This document shows, one piece after another, positions 44,566-54,187 of a DNA stretch of 64,000 nucleotides; position 1 is the first letter of the stretch, and each line of letters begins with the position of its first letter. The translations under genes were made by a program, and so were the position numbers. The stretch covers positions 25,099-89,098 of the forward strand of contig JAIQFZ010000028.1 in the NCBI GenBank assembly GCA_020073015.1, given 5' to 3'. The notes under the pieces were generated by a model. It was not told the origin of the DNA, searched no databases, and was given only the letters and a program-made list of their open reading frames with translations. This DNA comes from Terriglobia bacterium. Its GTDB lineage: Bacteria; Acidobacteriota; Terriglobia; Terriglobales; Acidobacteriaceae.

Positions 44566-45837
44566 ATGATCGAAGACAACGGACTCCGCATCTGCTTCAA
44601 CGAAGAAGCCCGCAACGACGCACGCATCAAAGTCATCGGTGTCGGCGGCGGTGGCAACAACGCCGTCAATCGCATGATCGACTCCGGTATGGAGCACATC
44701 GAGTTCATCGTGGCCAACACCGACCTGCAGGCTCTGCGGATGTCGCGCGCCGCCACCAAGATCCAGCTCGGCGTGAAGTTGACCAACGGGCTCGGGGCCG
44801 GGGCGAATCCGGAAATCGGCCGCAAGGCTGCCCTCGAAGACTCCGACAAGATCATTGAGGCCCTCGAAGGCGCTGACATGATTTTCGTCACCGCCGGACT
44901 TGGCGGCGGCACCGGCACCGGCGCCGCCCCGATCATCGCCTCGCTCGCCAGCGAAATGGGTGCGCTCACGGTGGCGGTCGTTACCAAGCCCTTCGCGTTC
45001 GAAGGCAAACGCCGCATGCAGCAAGCCGAGCGTGGCATCTCGGAACTGATGGAGTCGGTGGACACCACCATCGTCATTCCGAATGAAAAGTTGCTCGCGG
45101 TTGCCGAGAACGCCGGCTTCTTCGAGTCCTTCCGCATCGCTGACGATATCCTGCGGCAAGGCGTGCAAGGCATCTCTGACATCATCACCATTCCCGGCAT
45201 CATCAACCGCGACTTCGCCGACGTGAAAGCCATCATGGCCGGCATGGGCTACGCGGTGATGGGTACTGCAAACGCGGCCGGCGAACACCGCACGACCGAA
45301 GCTGCCCAACGCTCGATCGCTTCGCCCCTGCTTGAGGCCGGCGCCATCGACGGCGCCCGCGGCATCCTCATCAACATCACCGGATCGAGTTCGCTCAAGC
45401 TTGCCGAAGTGCAGCAGGCTTGCACCATCATCCAGGGCGCCGCTCACGAAGACGCCAACATCATCTTTGGCGCCGTCCTCGACGAGAAGATGAAAGACTC
45501 GGTCAAGATCACCGTGATCGCGACTGGATTCAGAGAATGCGATATGCGCAGTCCTCGCCACCATGAGAGCTTCGATCCGGTCATCGTGTCCCGCCATCAT
45601 GACCGCTTCCACGTGCCAGAACCGGTCGCCGAGCCGGAGCCGGTGTTCGAGCCGGAACCCACGTTTGAACCAAATCCCATGCCGGCAGCGTTTCAAGAAC
45701 TGGCATCCCCTGCGGCACACGGAGCGGCCCAAGCGGAAGTGATCTCACTCGACGCAATGCGCTCCGCTCCGCCCAGCTATTCGCCTGAGGACCTCGACGT
45801 CCCTGCTTTCATGCGGAAGCGCAATGATGTCATGTAG
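44566..45837 (+). CDS. ftsZ: Cell division protein FtsZ
   Basis: A tubulin-like GTPase of 423 residues that forms the Z-ring. Motifs: [27 protein letters not shown], the tubulin signature [17 protein letters not shown]7 loop [11 protein letters not shown], and [14 protein letters not shown] linker rich in Glu/Pro (about 345-400) leads to the C-terminal peptide [13 protein letters not shown], which binds FtsA. GAGG precedes ATG 44566. It is the last gene of the cluster; a hairpin repeat follows at 45864. Confidence 0.96.
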   Translation: MIEDNGLRICFNEEARNDARIKVIGVGGGGNNAVNRMIDSGMEHIEFIVANTDLQALRMSRAATKIQLGVKLTNGLGAGANPEIGRKAALEDSDKIIEALEGADMIFVTAGLGGGTGTGAAPIIASLASEMGALTVAVVTKPFAFEGKRRMQQAERGISELMESVDTTIVIPNEKLLAVAENAGFFESFRIADDILRQGVQGISDIITIPGIINRDFADVKAIMAGMGYAVMGTANAAGEHRTTEAAQRSIASPLLEAGAIDGARGILINITGSSSLKLAEVQQACTIIQGAAHEDANIIFGAVLDEKMKDSVKITVIATGFRECDMRSPRHHESFDPVIVSRHHDRFHVPEPVAEPEPVFEPEPTFEPNPMPAAFQELASPAAHGAAQAEVISLDAMRSAPPSYSPEDLDVPAFMRKRNDVM

Positions 45838-45863
45838 ACCGCGCCGCTGATATCACTGGGAAA

Positions 45864-45883
45864 GACGGGCGAGGGCGCCCGTC
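45864..45883. repeat. Palindromic repeat GACGGGCG-AGGG-CGCCCGTC
   Basis: A perfect 8-bp stem between the convergent genes ftsZ and the DUF885 gene. It may act as a transcription barrier. It is related to 9546 and 16196. Confidence 0.7.
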
Positions 45884-45907
45884 TCTCCACTTCGGCGTTC
45901 TGCGATG

Positions 45908-47710
45908 TCACTTGGTAGGAGCCGGTTGCTGCGTGGGAGCCGCTTGCTGCGTCGCCACGATCCAGTCGTTGATCTTCGTTTCCAGAATATCGAGCGGCAA
46001 CGGCCCCTGGTCGAGCACGGCGTCATGGAATTTGCGCAGATCGAACTTCTCGCCCAGTTCCCGATGCGCCTTTCCCCGCAGTTCCATGATCTTCATCTGC
46101 CCCATCTTGTAGGAGAGCGCCTGGGCCGGCCACGCGATGTAGCGATCGACTTCTGTCTCAATATTTTGATCGTCCATCGCCGTGTGCTCGTGGAAGAACT
46201 CCACCATCTTCTGCCGCGACCAGTGCTTGGAGTGCACGCCCGTGTCAACCACCCACCGTACCGCTCGCCACATCTCGTTTTCCAGCCGCCCATATTCACT
46301 GTACGGGTCGCTGTAGAAGCCCAATTCCTTTCCCAGCCGCTCGGAGTAGAACGCCCATCCTTCCGTGTAGGCATTGACGTCGAGGTCATACTTGCGGAAG
46401 GGCGGCAGGTCCGTCAGTTCCTGCGCGATTGAAAATTGCAGGTGATGCCCGGGCACACCTTCGTGATACGCGATCGCCTCTACGTTCAACAGCAGCCGCT
46501 TCTCGGGCGCATATTCGTTCACATTGATCCGTCCCGGCCGCGATCCATCTCCGGCGCCGATCGAGTAATCCGCGGGCACGCCGTCCGCGCTGCGAAACGA
46601 TTCCATCGGCACCACGTCCAGCTTGTTCTTGGGAAGCCTTCCGAAAAGTTCCGGCAACTTTTTGTACATCTCGTCGCGATATTGGGTGTACAGCTCGAGG
46701 AGCTGCTGTCCCGATTTCGCATGCAGCGCCGGGTCCTGTCGAATATGTGCGTTGAACGATTTCAGATCCTTGAAGCCTTGCGCCTTCGCGATCTTGAGCA
46801 TGTCGGCCTCGATCTGCGCCACGCTCTTTAAGCCCAGCTGGTGAATCTGTTCCGGCGTGAGTTTGCTGGTCGTCTGGTGCTCCACCGCGACCTTGTAGCG
46901 AAGCTCGCCATCGGGGAGCGCCCATACGCCCGGCTCGACCCGCCCGTGAGGTGCATACTCCTCGCGAACAAATTTCGCGAACTTCGCATACGCGGGAACA
47001 ACCTCGCTCTTGACCACACTCTCAATGCTCTCGCGCAGACGCGTCCGTTCCGGTTCGGAAATCGTGTCCGGGAACTTTCGCAGCGGGTCCGTAAAAGGAC
47101 TCTTGTCCAGCGGACTATCGGCGATTCCCTGCGCCTGCCCGGCAACTTTTTCCAGCAGATATTTGGGCGGCATCAGGTGGTCGCGCAGCCCCTGCCGCAT
47201 GTGAGCGGTGGCCTGTTCCAGCACGCGCGGAATCTGCTGCAAGCGGGCGCGGTAGCTTTCGTAATCTTTCACATTGCGAAACGGAGTGTCGAAGGGCAGG
47301 GAAGCGTAGCCCAGGTGAACACCACCGAACTGGGTCGCGGGCATCTCCCAGTCTTTGAACTGCGCAAATTTCAATGTCTCGCTCAACTGGCGAACCATCA
47401 ACTCACGGTTGAGCACCTCCTGCTCCGGAAAGCCGATGACGTCGATCGCCTGAAAGCGGCGCAGCACCTGGCGCGTGTGCTGCAGATCATCAGCGATTGC
47501 CTTGTCGGAGAAATCGCTCAGCCGGTCGTTGTAGCGATCGTCTCCGACATGCGTCGCCAGTTCCGGCTGAGTGCGGAGCGTGTACTCCCACTCGTCCGCC
47601 AGCAACCGCTGCAGTTGCGCCCGCCGCTCCTCCAGACTTTGCGCTGCGCCATAGGCGAGCGCTGGAACCAGCAGAGTCATCGATGCCACCACGAACGATA
47701 TTCGCAACAT
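45908..47710 (-). CDS. DUF885 family exported metallopeptidase-like protein
   Basis: A protein of 600 residues: signal peptide (MLRISFVVASMTLLVPALAYGA), then an all-helical DUF885 domain with the metal-binding motif AYHEGVPGHHLQF near residue 415 and a downstream glutamate region NAYTEGWAFYSERL. This gluzincin-like layout is known from carboxypeptidase-like M32 relatives; the natural substrate is unknown. ATG 47710 has GAGGG 6-10 bases upstream; a longer frame upstream is not credible because the signal peptide would be buried. The C-terminus is Gln/Ala/Pro-rich. Confidence 0.9.
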   Translation of the reverse strand: MLRISFVVASMTLLVPALAYGAAQSLEERRAQLQRLLADEWEYTLRTQPELATHVGDDRYNDRLSDFSDKAIADDLQHTRQVLRRFQAIDVIGFPEQEVLNRELMVRQLSETLKFAQFKDWEMPATQFGGVHLGYASLPFDTPFRNVKDYESYRARLQQIPRVLEQATAHMRQGLRDHLMPPKYLLEKVAGQAQGIADSPLDKSPFTDPLRKFPDTISEPERTRLRESIESVVKSEVVPAYAKFAKFVREEYAPHGRVEPGVWALPDGELRYKVAVEHQTTSKLTPEQIHQLGLKSVAQIEADMLKIAKAQGFKDLKSFNAHIRQDPALHAKSGQQLLELYTQYRDEMYKKLPELFGRLPKNKLDVVPMESFRSADGVPADYSIGAGDGSRPGRINVNEYAPEKRLLLNVEAIAYHEGVPGHHLQFSIAQELTDLPPFRKYDLDVNAYTEGWAFYSERLGKELGFYSDPYSEYGRLENEMWRAVRWVVDTGVHSKHWSRQKMVEFFHEHTAMDDQNIETEVDRYIAWPAQALSYKMGQMKIMELRGKAHRELGEKFDLRKFHDAVLDQGPLPLDILETKINDWIVATQQAAPTQQPAPTK

Positions 47711-48060
47711 GAAACCCTCGAAAAGATAGTTCGTCAGCAAAGTGTCAGAAAACTTGCGGGCCCAACGCAACGGCTGGCTCGCCCCACGTCCATTTCTTGG
47801 ACGTCCCAACCCGGCAAGCGTCGTCTGTGGCTCACGGAGTGCGCAAGTCGTTGCAGAGTATGGGGTACCTTGGAAGGTAACCTGGAGTCCTATGTTACCA
47901 AAGTGTTTGTACCTCCATTCCATCGCACTAAAGATAGTTAATTCAACAATTTACATTCTTTGCCGGGAGATGATCACATGGATATTTTGCCATTGCGCTC
48001 CGGCCCCTAACTCCCCTACTATCGATTAGTTGCGGGAACCGCCCCGGTTGGCTTGGCAAT
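47711..48060. other. Divergent intergenic region, no gene seen
   Basis: About 350 bp between the DUF885 gene and the penicillin-binding gene. It includes a small hairpin ACGTCC-ATTTCTT-GGACGT near 47789-47807, followed by CCCAACCCGGCA; a similar TTGGACGTCCCAAACCGGCA occurs near 52352. An AT-rich patch lies at about 47925-47965. Confidence 0.4.
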
Positions 48061-48076
48061 TGGCGAGATTCTTGCA
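48061..48076 (+). promoter_or_regulatory. Sigma54-type (-24/-12) promoter
   Basis: TGGCGAGATTCTTGCA matches the consensus TGGCACG-N4-TTGCW, with GG and GC exactly 10 bp apart. It lies 41 bp before the GTG start of the penicillin-binding gene; transcription would begin near 48087. Confidence 0.55.
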
Positions 48077-48117
48077 CTGAATAGATTGGGCAAGTACTTC
48101 CGGGGGGTTAGTCTGAA

Positions 48118-49347
48118 GTGAAGTTTGGGCGCTGGTTTCTTCGTCTTGCACTTTTTCTAGGGTTGACATTGTTGCTGGAAGCGGGCGCGATCGCCGCCAG
48201 CGTAAACCCGCACGCGCTCAACCCCCGTTCCAAGTCCCGTTCGGTCACCGAAAATCAGCACGCCCGGAAGCGCATGCGGAGTCTTGCCCGTGGCCGCGCT
48301 CCGCGCTCGACGTATGCCAGGGCTCATCGCCGCCGTCGTTACGAACGGTTCCGCACCAGTTCCTTCGCATCCGATATTACGGAAGGGGACGTCACCGCGG
48401 GTGAAGATCCAACCGTCCGCCAGGCTGCGATCGACGCGCTCGGCAACATGAACGGCACCGTGGTCGCGATCGAACCGACCAGCGGACGTGTCCTCGCGAT
48501 GGTGAATCAGAAGCTCGCGCTCTCCAGCGGCGCGCAGCCCTGCTCGACCATCAAGCTTTCCGTTGCTCTGGCCGCGCTTAGCGAAGGCCTGATCGACAAG
48601 GACACCGAAGTCCCGCTCAGCCGCCGCAGCCGCATGAATCTCACCGCAGCTCTGGCGCATTCGAACAACGCCTACTTCGAAGCCGTCGGACGCAAACTCG
48701 GCTTCGACAAGGTCAGCTACTACGCGCATCAATACGGACTCGGCGAGCTAGCCGGCTATCACGTCGCGGGCGAACACATCGGGGCTTATCCGGAAGAGGA
48801 AATCTCGTCCAAGCTGGGCGGCGTCGGTAAGATGTGCTCCTTCGGCGAAGGCATCTCCATGACGCCGCTGCAACTCGGCGCGCTGGTCACCGCGATCTCG
48901 AACGGCGGCACGCTCTATTACCTGCAGCATCCCACGACAGCTGATGAGGTCGCGAATTTTCAGCCCCGAGTCAAACGTCATCTCGATATCCAGCCCGTGA
49001 TTCCCGAACTCTCCGACGGCATGGCGGGCGCGGTCGAATACGGTACGGCCCGGAGCGTACGCCTGAATTTCAACGAAGAATCCATCCTCGGCAAGACCGG
49101 GACCTGCTCCCATGCCGGCACGCGCTTTGGATGGTTTGCGTCCTACGCCAATACCGATATCGGACGCATCGTCACCGTCGTCTTCCTGCAGGGCGGACGT
49201 CCTACCTTCGGCCCCAAAGCGGCGGAGATCGCGGGACGTATGTACCGCAACCTCTACGACCACAACTTTTTCGTTGCGGGCGCAGCCTCTACAACTTCCA
49301 CTCCGGATCTGGAGAAGGTCAGCACCCCGGCCGCGCGGCAGGAATAG
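48118..49347 (+). CDS. Small penicillin-binding transpeptidase / class D beta-lactamase-like protein
   Basis: A protein of 409 residues: signal peptide or anchor (WFLRLALFLGLTLLLEAGAIAA), a basic linker rich in Arg and Ser (residues 40-80), then a penicillin-binding fold with SxxK = STIK (S143), SxN = SNN (S182) and KTG (K326, GKTGTCSHAGTRFGWFASY). All three motifs of an active serine enzyme are present and no pedestal domain is seen, so it is a stand-alone transpeptidase domain or a penicillinase. The start is GTG 48118; the mRNA may come from the sigma54-type site 41 bp upstream. Confidence 0.85.
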   Translation: MKFGRWFLRLALFLGLTLLLEAGAIAASVNPHALNPRSKSRSVTENQHARKRMRSLARGRAPRSTYARAHRRRRYERFRTSSFASDITEGDVTAGEDPTVRQAAIDALGNMNGTVVAIEPTSGRVLAMVNQKLALSSGAQPCSTIKLSVALAALSEGLIDKDTEVPLSRRSRMNLTAALAHSNNAYFEAVGRKLGFDKVSYYAHQYGLGELAGYHVAGEHIGAYPEEEISSKLGGVGKMCSFGEGISMTPLQLGALVTAISNGGTLYYLQHPTTADEVANFQPRVKRHLDIQPVIPELSDGMAGAVEYGTARSVRLNFNEESILGKTGTCSHAGTRFGWFASYANTDIGRIVTVVFLQGGRPTFGPKAAEIAGRMYRNLYDHNFFVAGAASTTSTPDLEKVSTPAARQE

Positions 49348-49381
49348 CGAGAGCTGGTTTCACAGATCGGTTTTGGGGAAG

Positions 49382-49440
49382 GGCACGGCTTCAGCCGTGC
49401 CGTCCCGAGCCGCCAAAAATGCGGGCTTCAGCCCCTGAGA
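49382..49440. repeat. TTCA-loop hairpin repeat pair
   Basis: GGCACGGC-TTCA-GCCGTGCC (49382-49401) is perfect; GGGCTTCAGCCCC follows at about 49422. It has the same architecture as 28572-28623. Confidence 0.7.
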
Positions 49441-49623
49441 GTCGCCCCTTCCTAACTCTCAAAAAGTATTCTTGAAACCAGTTCTACAGCCTCCGAGGAA
49501 GTTGTGGTACCGGCATTGACGATCTCCTCTAGGGTGCGATCTCCTTCCCGCCTGTTTCAGCCATGACCAACGGAACTCACGCTTCGCAGTTCTTTCTCGC
49601 GAATCCCTTCTGTCTGGTTCAGA

Positions 49624-51528
49624 ATGTTCAAACCCATGAGTTCGTTCTCCTCGGCCGCGGCACCGAAACACCTGGAAGGGCCAGACGGTTCGAATTCCTC
49701 CGGGTTATTTCAGTCGCCTGAACGGCGCACGCTGCTGTTTTGCTTGCTGCTGATCGCACTCGTGTTTGCGTTCTACAGCCCCGTCACTCACAACGGGTTC
49801 ATCAACTACGACGACGAAGAGTACATCACCAACAACCCTCATGTGCGAACGGGCCTGACGTGGGCGAACGTGAAGTGGGCGTTCACCACCTATGATCAGG
49901 CGAACTGGCATCCCCTGACCTGGATTTCCCACGCTCTCGACTGCGAACTGTTCGGCCTCAACCCTGCCGGACATCACTCCGTAAATGTCGTGCTGCACGC
50001 GGCCAACGTTGTCGTTCTATTTCTGTTTCTCCAAAGCGCCACGGGGTTCCGCTGGCGCAGCCTGACCGTGGCCGCGTTGTTTGCGCTTCATCCAGTGAAC
50101 GTCGAATCCGTGGCCTGGGCAGCCGAGCGGAAGAACGTGCTCAGCATGCTGTTTTTTCTGCTCGCGCTCTATGCCTACGTCTGGTACACGCGCCGGCCTG
50201 GGCTCCTCCGTTACGCAACGGTGGCTTTCGTCTATGCGCTCGGGCTGCTCAGCAAGCCACAGGTGATTACATTTCCATTTCTACTCTGGCTGTGGGACTA
50301 CTGGCCGCTGTGCCGGATCGGCGCTCCACCTGTGGCGCAAGGCGGCAACGTGCCCAAACTGTGGAGGGGATGGTTGGTATTGGAGAAGGTGCCGCTGCTG
50401 CTGCTCTCCGCTGCGAGCGCGGTGATTACGATGAAGGCCCAGAAAGCTGGCGGCGCCGTCCAGACGTTTTCCCAGTACAACCTGCTCTTGCGGCTGGAGA
50501 CATCGGCGATCGCCTACGTGCGCTACCTGGAGAATGCGCTCTGGCCATCGAAGCTCGTGGCGCTGTATCCGCATCCCACCAGCCTTTATACTGCCTGGCA
50601 AGTTGGCGCCGGCGTGGTCCTGTTGTTGCTCGTCACTGCTTTGGTCCTCCGCGCGCGCGCCCACCGCTGTCTTGCCGTCGGATGGTTCTGGTTTTTGGGC
50701 TGCTTCGTTCCAATGATCGGGCTGGTACAGGTGGGCGCTCAGGCCATGGCGGATCGTTACGCCTACATTCCGTTCATTGGCTTGTTTCTGATGTTGATCT
50801 GGCTGGCGGCCGACACGGCCACAACTCACCGCATTCGCGCCGAATGGCTTGCCATTCCCGTTGTTTCTTATTTGCTTGTGTTGGGGACCCTCACGTACCG
50901 TCAGGTTGGCTACTGGCACGATATTCCGTCATTCTGGCTCCGCACGTTGGTGCTCACTCAGAATAACTACGTCGCCCACGACACGCTGGGAGAATTTCTG
51001 GCCAGCCAGGGCCGGACCGAAGAGGCAGCCGCGCATTTTCGCGCCGCGCTCGCCATCCGCCCGGACGATCTGCCCGCCAACCTGAATCTCGGCACCTATG
51101 AACACGGCCGCGGCAATCTGCTGGCGGCCATCGAGCGGTATCAAATCGTGGCTCACTACGCGGGCGACGTGGGCCTGCGCGCGACCGCCTATGGCAATCT
51201 GGGATCCGCCTATCGCCAAATGGGCGAGTCGATGAGGGCGAAACAATGCTTCGAGATGGCGCTGCAGTTGGCGCCCGATCGGCCCATGGCCATGATCGGA
51301 CTCGGCTTGATCGCGCAGAACAATGGCGACTTGCCCGAGGCCGTCCGCCAGTACTCCCGCGCCATGGCCGTCGAGCCCACCGATGTGGGATTCCTGTTGC
51401 TCGCGCAGGCGTTGCGGCAGCAGGGACATTCCGAGGAGGCGAGCGCAATTACCGAGCGCGTAGCGCGCCTGTCCCCAAATCTTGCCGAGGCGCAGAAAAC
51501 GGCGGAGTCGCTCCTCTCGGGCAAGTGA
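49624..51528 (+). CDS. TMTC-like GT-C membrane glycosyltransferase with TPR repeats
   Basis: A protein of 634 residues (ATG 49636 is an alternative start). About ten membrane helices carry the GT-C loop NYDDEEYITNNPHVRTGLTWANVKWAFTT (catalytic acidic pair near residue 61) and HPLTWISHALDCELFGLNPAGHHSVN, HPVNVESVAWAAERKNVLS. Residues about 450-620 hold TPR units (EAAAHFRAALAIRPDDLPANLNLG; GNLGSAYRQMGESMRAKQCFEMALQLAPDRPMAMIGLG). The layout matches bacterial relatives of the TMTC O-mannosyltransferases; acceptor and sugar donor are unknown. Confidence 0.85.
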   Translation: MFKPMSSFSSAAAPKHLEGPDGSNSSGLFQSPERRTLLFCLLLIALVFAFYSPVTHNGFINYDDEEYITNNPHVRTGLTWANVKWAFTTYDQANWHPLTWISHALDCELFGLNPAGHHSVNVVLHAANVVVLFLFLQSATGFRWRSLTVAALFALHPVNVESVAWAAERKNVLSMLFFLLALYAYVWYTRRPGLLRYATVAFVYALGLLSKPQVITFPFLLWLWDYWPLCRIGAPPVAQGGNVPKLWRGWLVLEKVPLLLLSAASAVITMKAQKAGGAVQTFSQYNLLLRLETSAIAYVRYLENALWPSKLVALYPHPTSLYTAWQVGAGVVLLLLVTALVLRARAHRCLAVGWFWFLGCFVPMIGLVQVGAQAMADRYAYIPFIGLFLMLIWLAADTATTHRIRAEWLAIPVVSYLLVLGTLTYRQVGYWHDIPSFWLRTLVLTQNNYVAHDTLGEFLASQGRTEEAAAHFRAALAIRPDDLPANLNLGTYEHGRGNLLAAIERYQIVAHYAGDVGLRATAYGNLGSAYRQMGESMRAKQCFEMALQLAPDRPMAMIGLGLIAQNNGDLPEAVRQYSRAMAVEPTDVGFLLLAQALRQQGHSEEASAITERVARLSPNLAEAQKTAESLLSGK

Positions 51529-51555
51529 AGCGCTTTCTCCTGTTTGCGAGAAGGC

Positions 51556-52299
51556 CTACCGCTTCATCTCATCCTTGGCAACCACGCCGTCCCGGATGGA
51601 GACGATGCGGTGCGCGTACTCGGCAATGTCGTGTTCATGCGTCACCAGCACGATCGTATTGCCTTCCGCATGCAGACGATCGAACAACGCCATGATCTCG
51701 TTGCCGGTCTGCGAGTCGAGGTTGCCGGTCGGTTCGTCGGCGAGGATGATGGCCGGCTTGTTCACCAGGGCGCGGGCAATGGCCACGCGCTGGCGCTGTC
51801 CGCCGGAAAGTTCGTTGGGCTTGTGGCTCATGCGGGATTCCATGCCCACCGCAGCCAGAGCCTCTTTCGCGCGCGTCGTGCGCTGCTCCGCCGGGACTCC
51901 GGCGTAGATCAAAGGCAGTTCCACGTTGTGCAGCGACGTAGCGCGGGCCAGCAGATTGAACGTCTGAAACACGAATCCAATCTCTTTATTGCGGATGCGG
52001 GCCAACTCGTCGTCATCGAGTTCGCTCACCAACTGCCCGTTCAGCCAGTACTGGCCCTTCGAGGGCGAGTCGAGGCAGCCGATCAGGTTCATCAGGGTGG
52101 ACTTGCCGGAGCCCGAAGGTCCCATGATCGCGACATATTCATTGCGCTCGATGCGGAGGTTCACTCCGCGCAGCGCGTGCACCTGCTGCTCCGAGCCCAT
52201 GTCATAGGTCTTCCACAGGTCCTCGGTCAAAATCATGCTCGAGTTGGGCGCGGCCCAGTCCGCTGGTTTATCGATCGGGAGTATTTCGGCAGTCGCCAT
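51556..52299 (-). CDS. ABC transporter ATP-binding protein (MacB/LolD type)
   Basis: A protein of 247 residues. Walker [11 protein letters not shown]-loop FVFQTFNLL, signature [15 protein letters not shown], Walker [13 protein letters not shown]-loop VTHEHD. The 'DEPTGNLDS' and 'FQTFNLL' forms are typical of the MacB/LolD/FtsE group. The start ATG 52299 has AGGAGAAG directly upstream. It lies downstream of a MacA-like adaptor on the same strand; the matching permease is not in this position, because the next gene runs in the opposite direction. Confidence 0.93.
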   Translation of the reverse strand: MATAEILPIDKPADWAAPNSSMILTEDLWKTYDMGSEQQVHALRGVNLRIERNEYVAIMGPSGSGKSTLMNLIGCLDSPSKGQYWLNGQLVSELDDDELARIRNKEIGFVFQTFNLLARATSLHNVELPLIYAGVPAEQRTTRAKEALAAVGMESRMSHKPNELSGGQRQRVAIARALVNKPAIILADEPTGNLDSQTGNEIMALFDRLHAEGNTIVLVTHEHDIAEYAHRIVSIRDGVVAKDEMKR

Positions 52300-52409
52300 T
52301 TTCTTCTCCTGTTCCGGCTCGGACACGCGCTCTCCGTTCTCGCCGTTCTTGTTTGGACGTCCCAAACCGGCAGAGGTTAGATACCCGGCTGTGAGGCCAG
52401 CTGTGCCAC

Positions 52410-53792
52410 TTAGCTGCTCTCTTCTTCTTTCTTCGGGGCCGAGTTATCTATTTTGACACTCGTCCCCGGCTTCAGGGTACGCAAAACCTTGTAGCTGCCA
52501 GTGATGACTTCATCACCCTCTTGCAGGCCCTTGGTAACCTCGATATCCGTGGTGCCGCTGATGCCCGTGTCCACCGGCACGAATTCCGCCTTCTTTTGGC
52601 GGATCACGAACACACCCTGAATCTCTTCTTTCTGCTTCGACGCCTCCACGGGTGCGTTCGCCGCCTGCACCGATCCCTTACCATCATCTTTCGGTTCCAG
52701 GTCGGCCCTGTTTCGGACCGTCAACGCCTGAATGGGAATGCTCAGCACCTTGCTGCGGGTTGCGGTCGTGATCTTGGCGGTCGTGGAAAGCCCCGGACGC
52801 AAGTCAGGCGGCGGATCCTGCAGCGTCACGACCACCTTGAAATCCTTGGCTTCCTGGCTGGTCGAACTGGCCTGCGATGTGGACACACCGGTCGAGCGCA
52901 CAATCGCGTTGTTGCCAATCTCGGTCACGATGCCGTGAAAGACTTTGCGCGGGATGGCGTCGATCGTCACGTCGGCCGCCTGGCCCAGCTTCACGTTCAC
53001 AATGTCGGTCTCATCCACTTTTACTTCCGAAGTGATGACCGACATGTCCGCGATCGTCATCAGTGTGCTGCCCGGCGCATTCTGGATTCCCATGACCACC
53101 GTCTCCCCTTGCCGAACAGGAAGGTTGGTGACAATGCCGTCATAAGGCGCGACATACGTCGTCTTTTGTAGTACGTCGGCAACCCGCGTCAGGTTCGCAC
53201 GATTTTGTGTGATGTGCTTGTCGGAGGAGTCTTTCTGCGCCCTGGCTTGGGCAACGCGGGCTTGCGCCTGGGCCAAGCCCGCATCGGCTGATTCCCAGAC
53301 TGCCTTCTTGGCGTCGTAGTCTTGCTTCGCGATGAGCGCATCTTTGTAAAGACCTTGCGCGCGCTCCCAATCCAGCTTGGCGTGCTCGGCATCGGACCGG
53401 GCCCGATTCAGATCGGCCAGTGAAGTTCGCAGGGCGGCGTCGGCCGCGACCGCGTCCGTCTCGGCGGCCTGCACCGAAGCCCGAGTCGCATTGACGTCGG
53501 CCGAGGACTGCACGTTCTCCAACTGCGCCAATAGCTGCCCCTTCGTCACGCGGTCGCCTTCCTTAACGCGCAACTCGATGATCTTGCCGAAGCCGTTGGC
53601 GCCGATGTTGACATATGTCTTGGGCTTGATCTCGCCCGACGCGCTGACCATCGAGGCCAGGTCCTGTTTCTGCGCCTTTCCCGTCTGCACCGTGACCAGG
53701 TTCTTGCGGCTCTGGTACACGGTCACGCCGACAATGATGCCCAGGCCCAGCGCAACGCCAATCCCAATCAGAACTTTCTTCCAGGTCTTCAT
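52410..53792 (-). CDS. MacA/HlyD-type periplasmic adaptor (membrane fusion protein)
   Basis: A protein of 460 residues: one membrane anchor ([20 protein letters not shown]), lipoyl half ([40 protein letters not shown]), a long coiled-coil hairpin rich in Ala ([25 protein letters not shown] ... [10 protein letters not shown]), second lipoyl half ([22 protein letters not shown]), and beta-barrel domains to [32 protein letters not shown]. It links an inner-membrane ABC pump to an outer-membrane channel. The start is ATG 53792. A 116-bp gap separates it from the ATPase gene. Confidence 0.92.
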   Translation of the reverse strand: MKTWKKVLIGIGVALGLGIIVGVTVYQSRKNLVTVQTGKAQKQDLASMVSASGEIKPKTYVNIGANGFGKIIELRVKEGDRVTKGQLLAQLENVQSSADVNATRASVQAAETDAVAADAALRTSLADLNRARSDAEHAKLDWERAQGLYKDALIAKQDYDAKKAVWESADAGLAQAQARVAQARAQKDSSDKHITQNRANLTRVADVLQKTTYVAPYDGIVTNLPVRQGETVVMGIQNAPGSTLMTIADMSVITSEVKVDETDIVNVKLGQAADVTIDAIPRKVFHGIVTEIGNNAIVRSTGVSTSQASSTSQEAKDFKVVVTLQDPPPDLRPGLSTTAKITTATRSKVLSIPIQALTVRNRADLEPKDDGKGSVQAANAPVEASKQKEEIQGVFVIRQKKAEFVPVDTGISGTTDIEVTKGLQEGDEVITGSYKVLRTLKPGTSVKIDNSAPKKEEESS

Positions 53793-53971
53793 CGCGATTC
53801 TATGGAGCCCGGTTTCCAACCCCCGCGGAGAACCCCCTCGCCCGGCCGGTCCTGGTGCAAGAACGGCGAAGCCCGCACCGGTTGCGCATTATGAGATAGA
53901 TACGCTTCAACCAGGGAGAAAGTTCCCAAATCGGCCACCCTCGTGCCGCCAGGCAGCCAGAGGCCAGGAGT

Positions 53972-53998
53972 TGGAACCAAACGGCCGGTTCCATTATA
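53972..53998 (-). promoter_or_regulatory. -10 box and adjacent dyad upstream of the MacA-like gene
   Basis: On the minus strand TATAAT (53993-53998) is followed by the dyad TGGAACC-N8-GGTTCCA (53972-53993), an operator-like site at the predicted transcription start. The leader to the adaptor gene is about 180-200 nt. Confidence 0.4.
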
Positions 53999-54187
53999 GC
54001 CTGCCTAAGGCCAGTTTCCCGGCGGGCAGAAATTCTCTTGCGGCTCGCAACACGCCTCTCCTCAGCGGCTTAGAAGCAAGCTGGTGGATCAGGAAAATTG
54101 CCGCCCTCAGGCCACTTTCGCTTGCCTTCATGCATCCACAGAACATAGAATTAACCAATCGAAGTGTTTGGCGAGGTTGGCCCTTCT
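53999..54187. other. Divergent gap between efflux and GWxTD genes
   Basis: About 190 bp with no gene. GAGG at 54173-54176 may serve ATG 54188. Confidence 0.35.
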
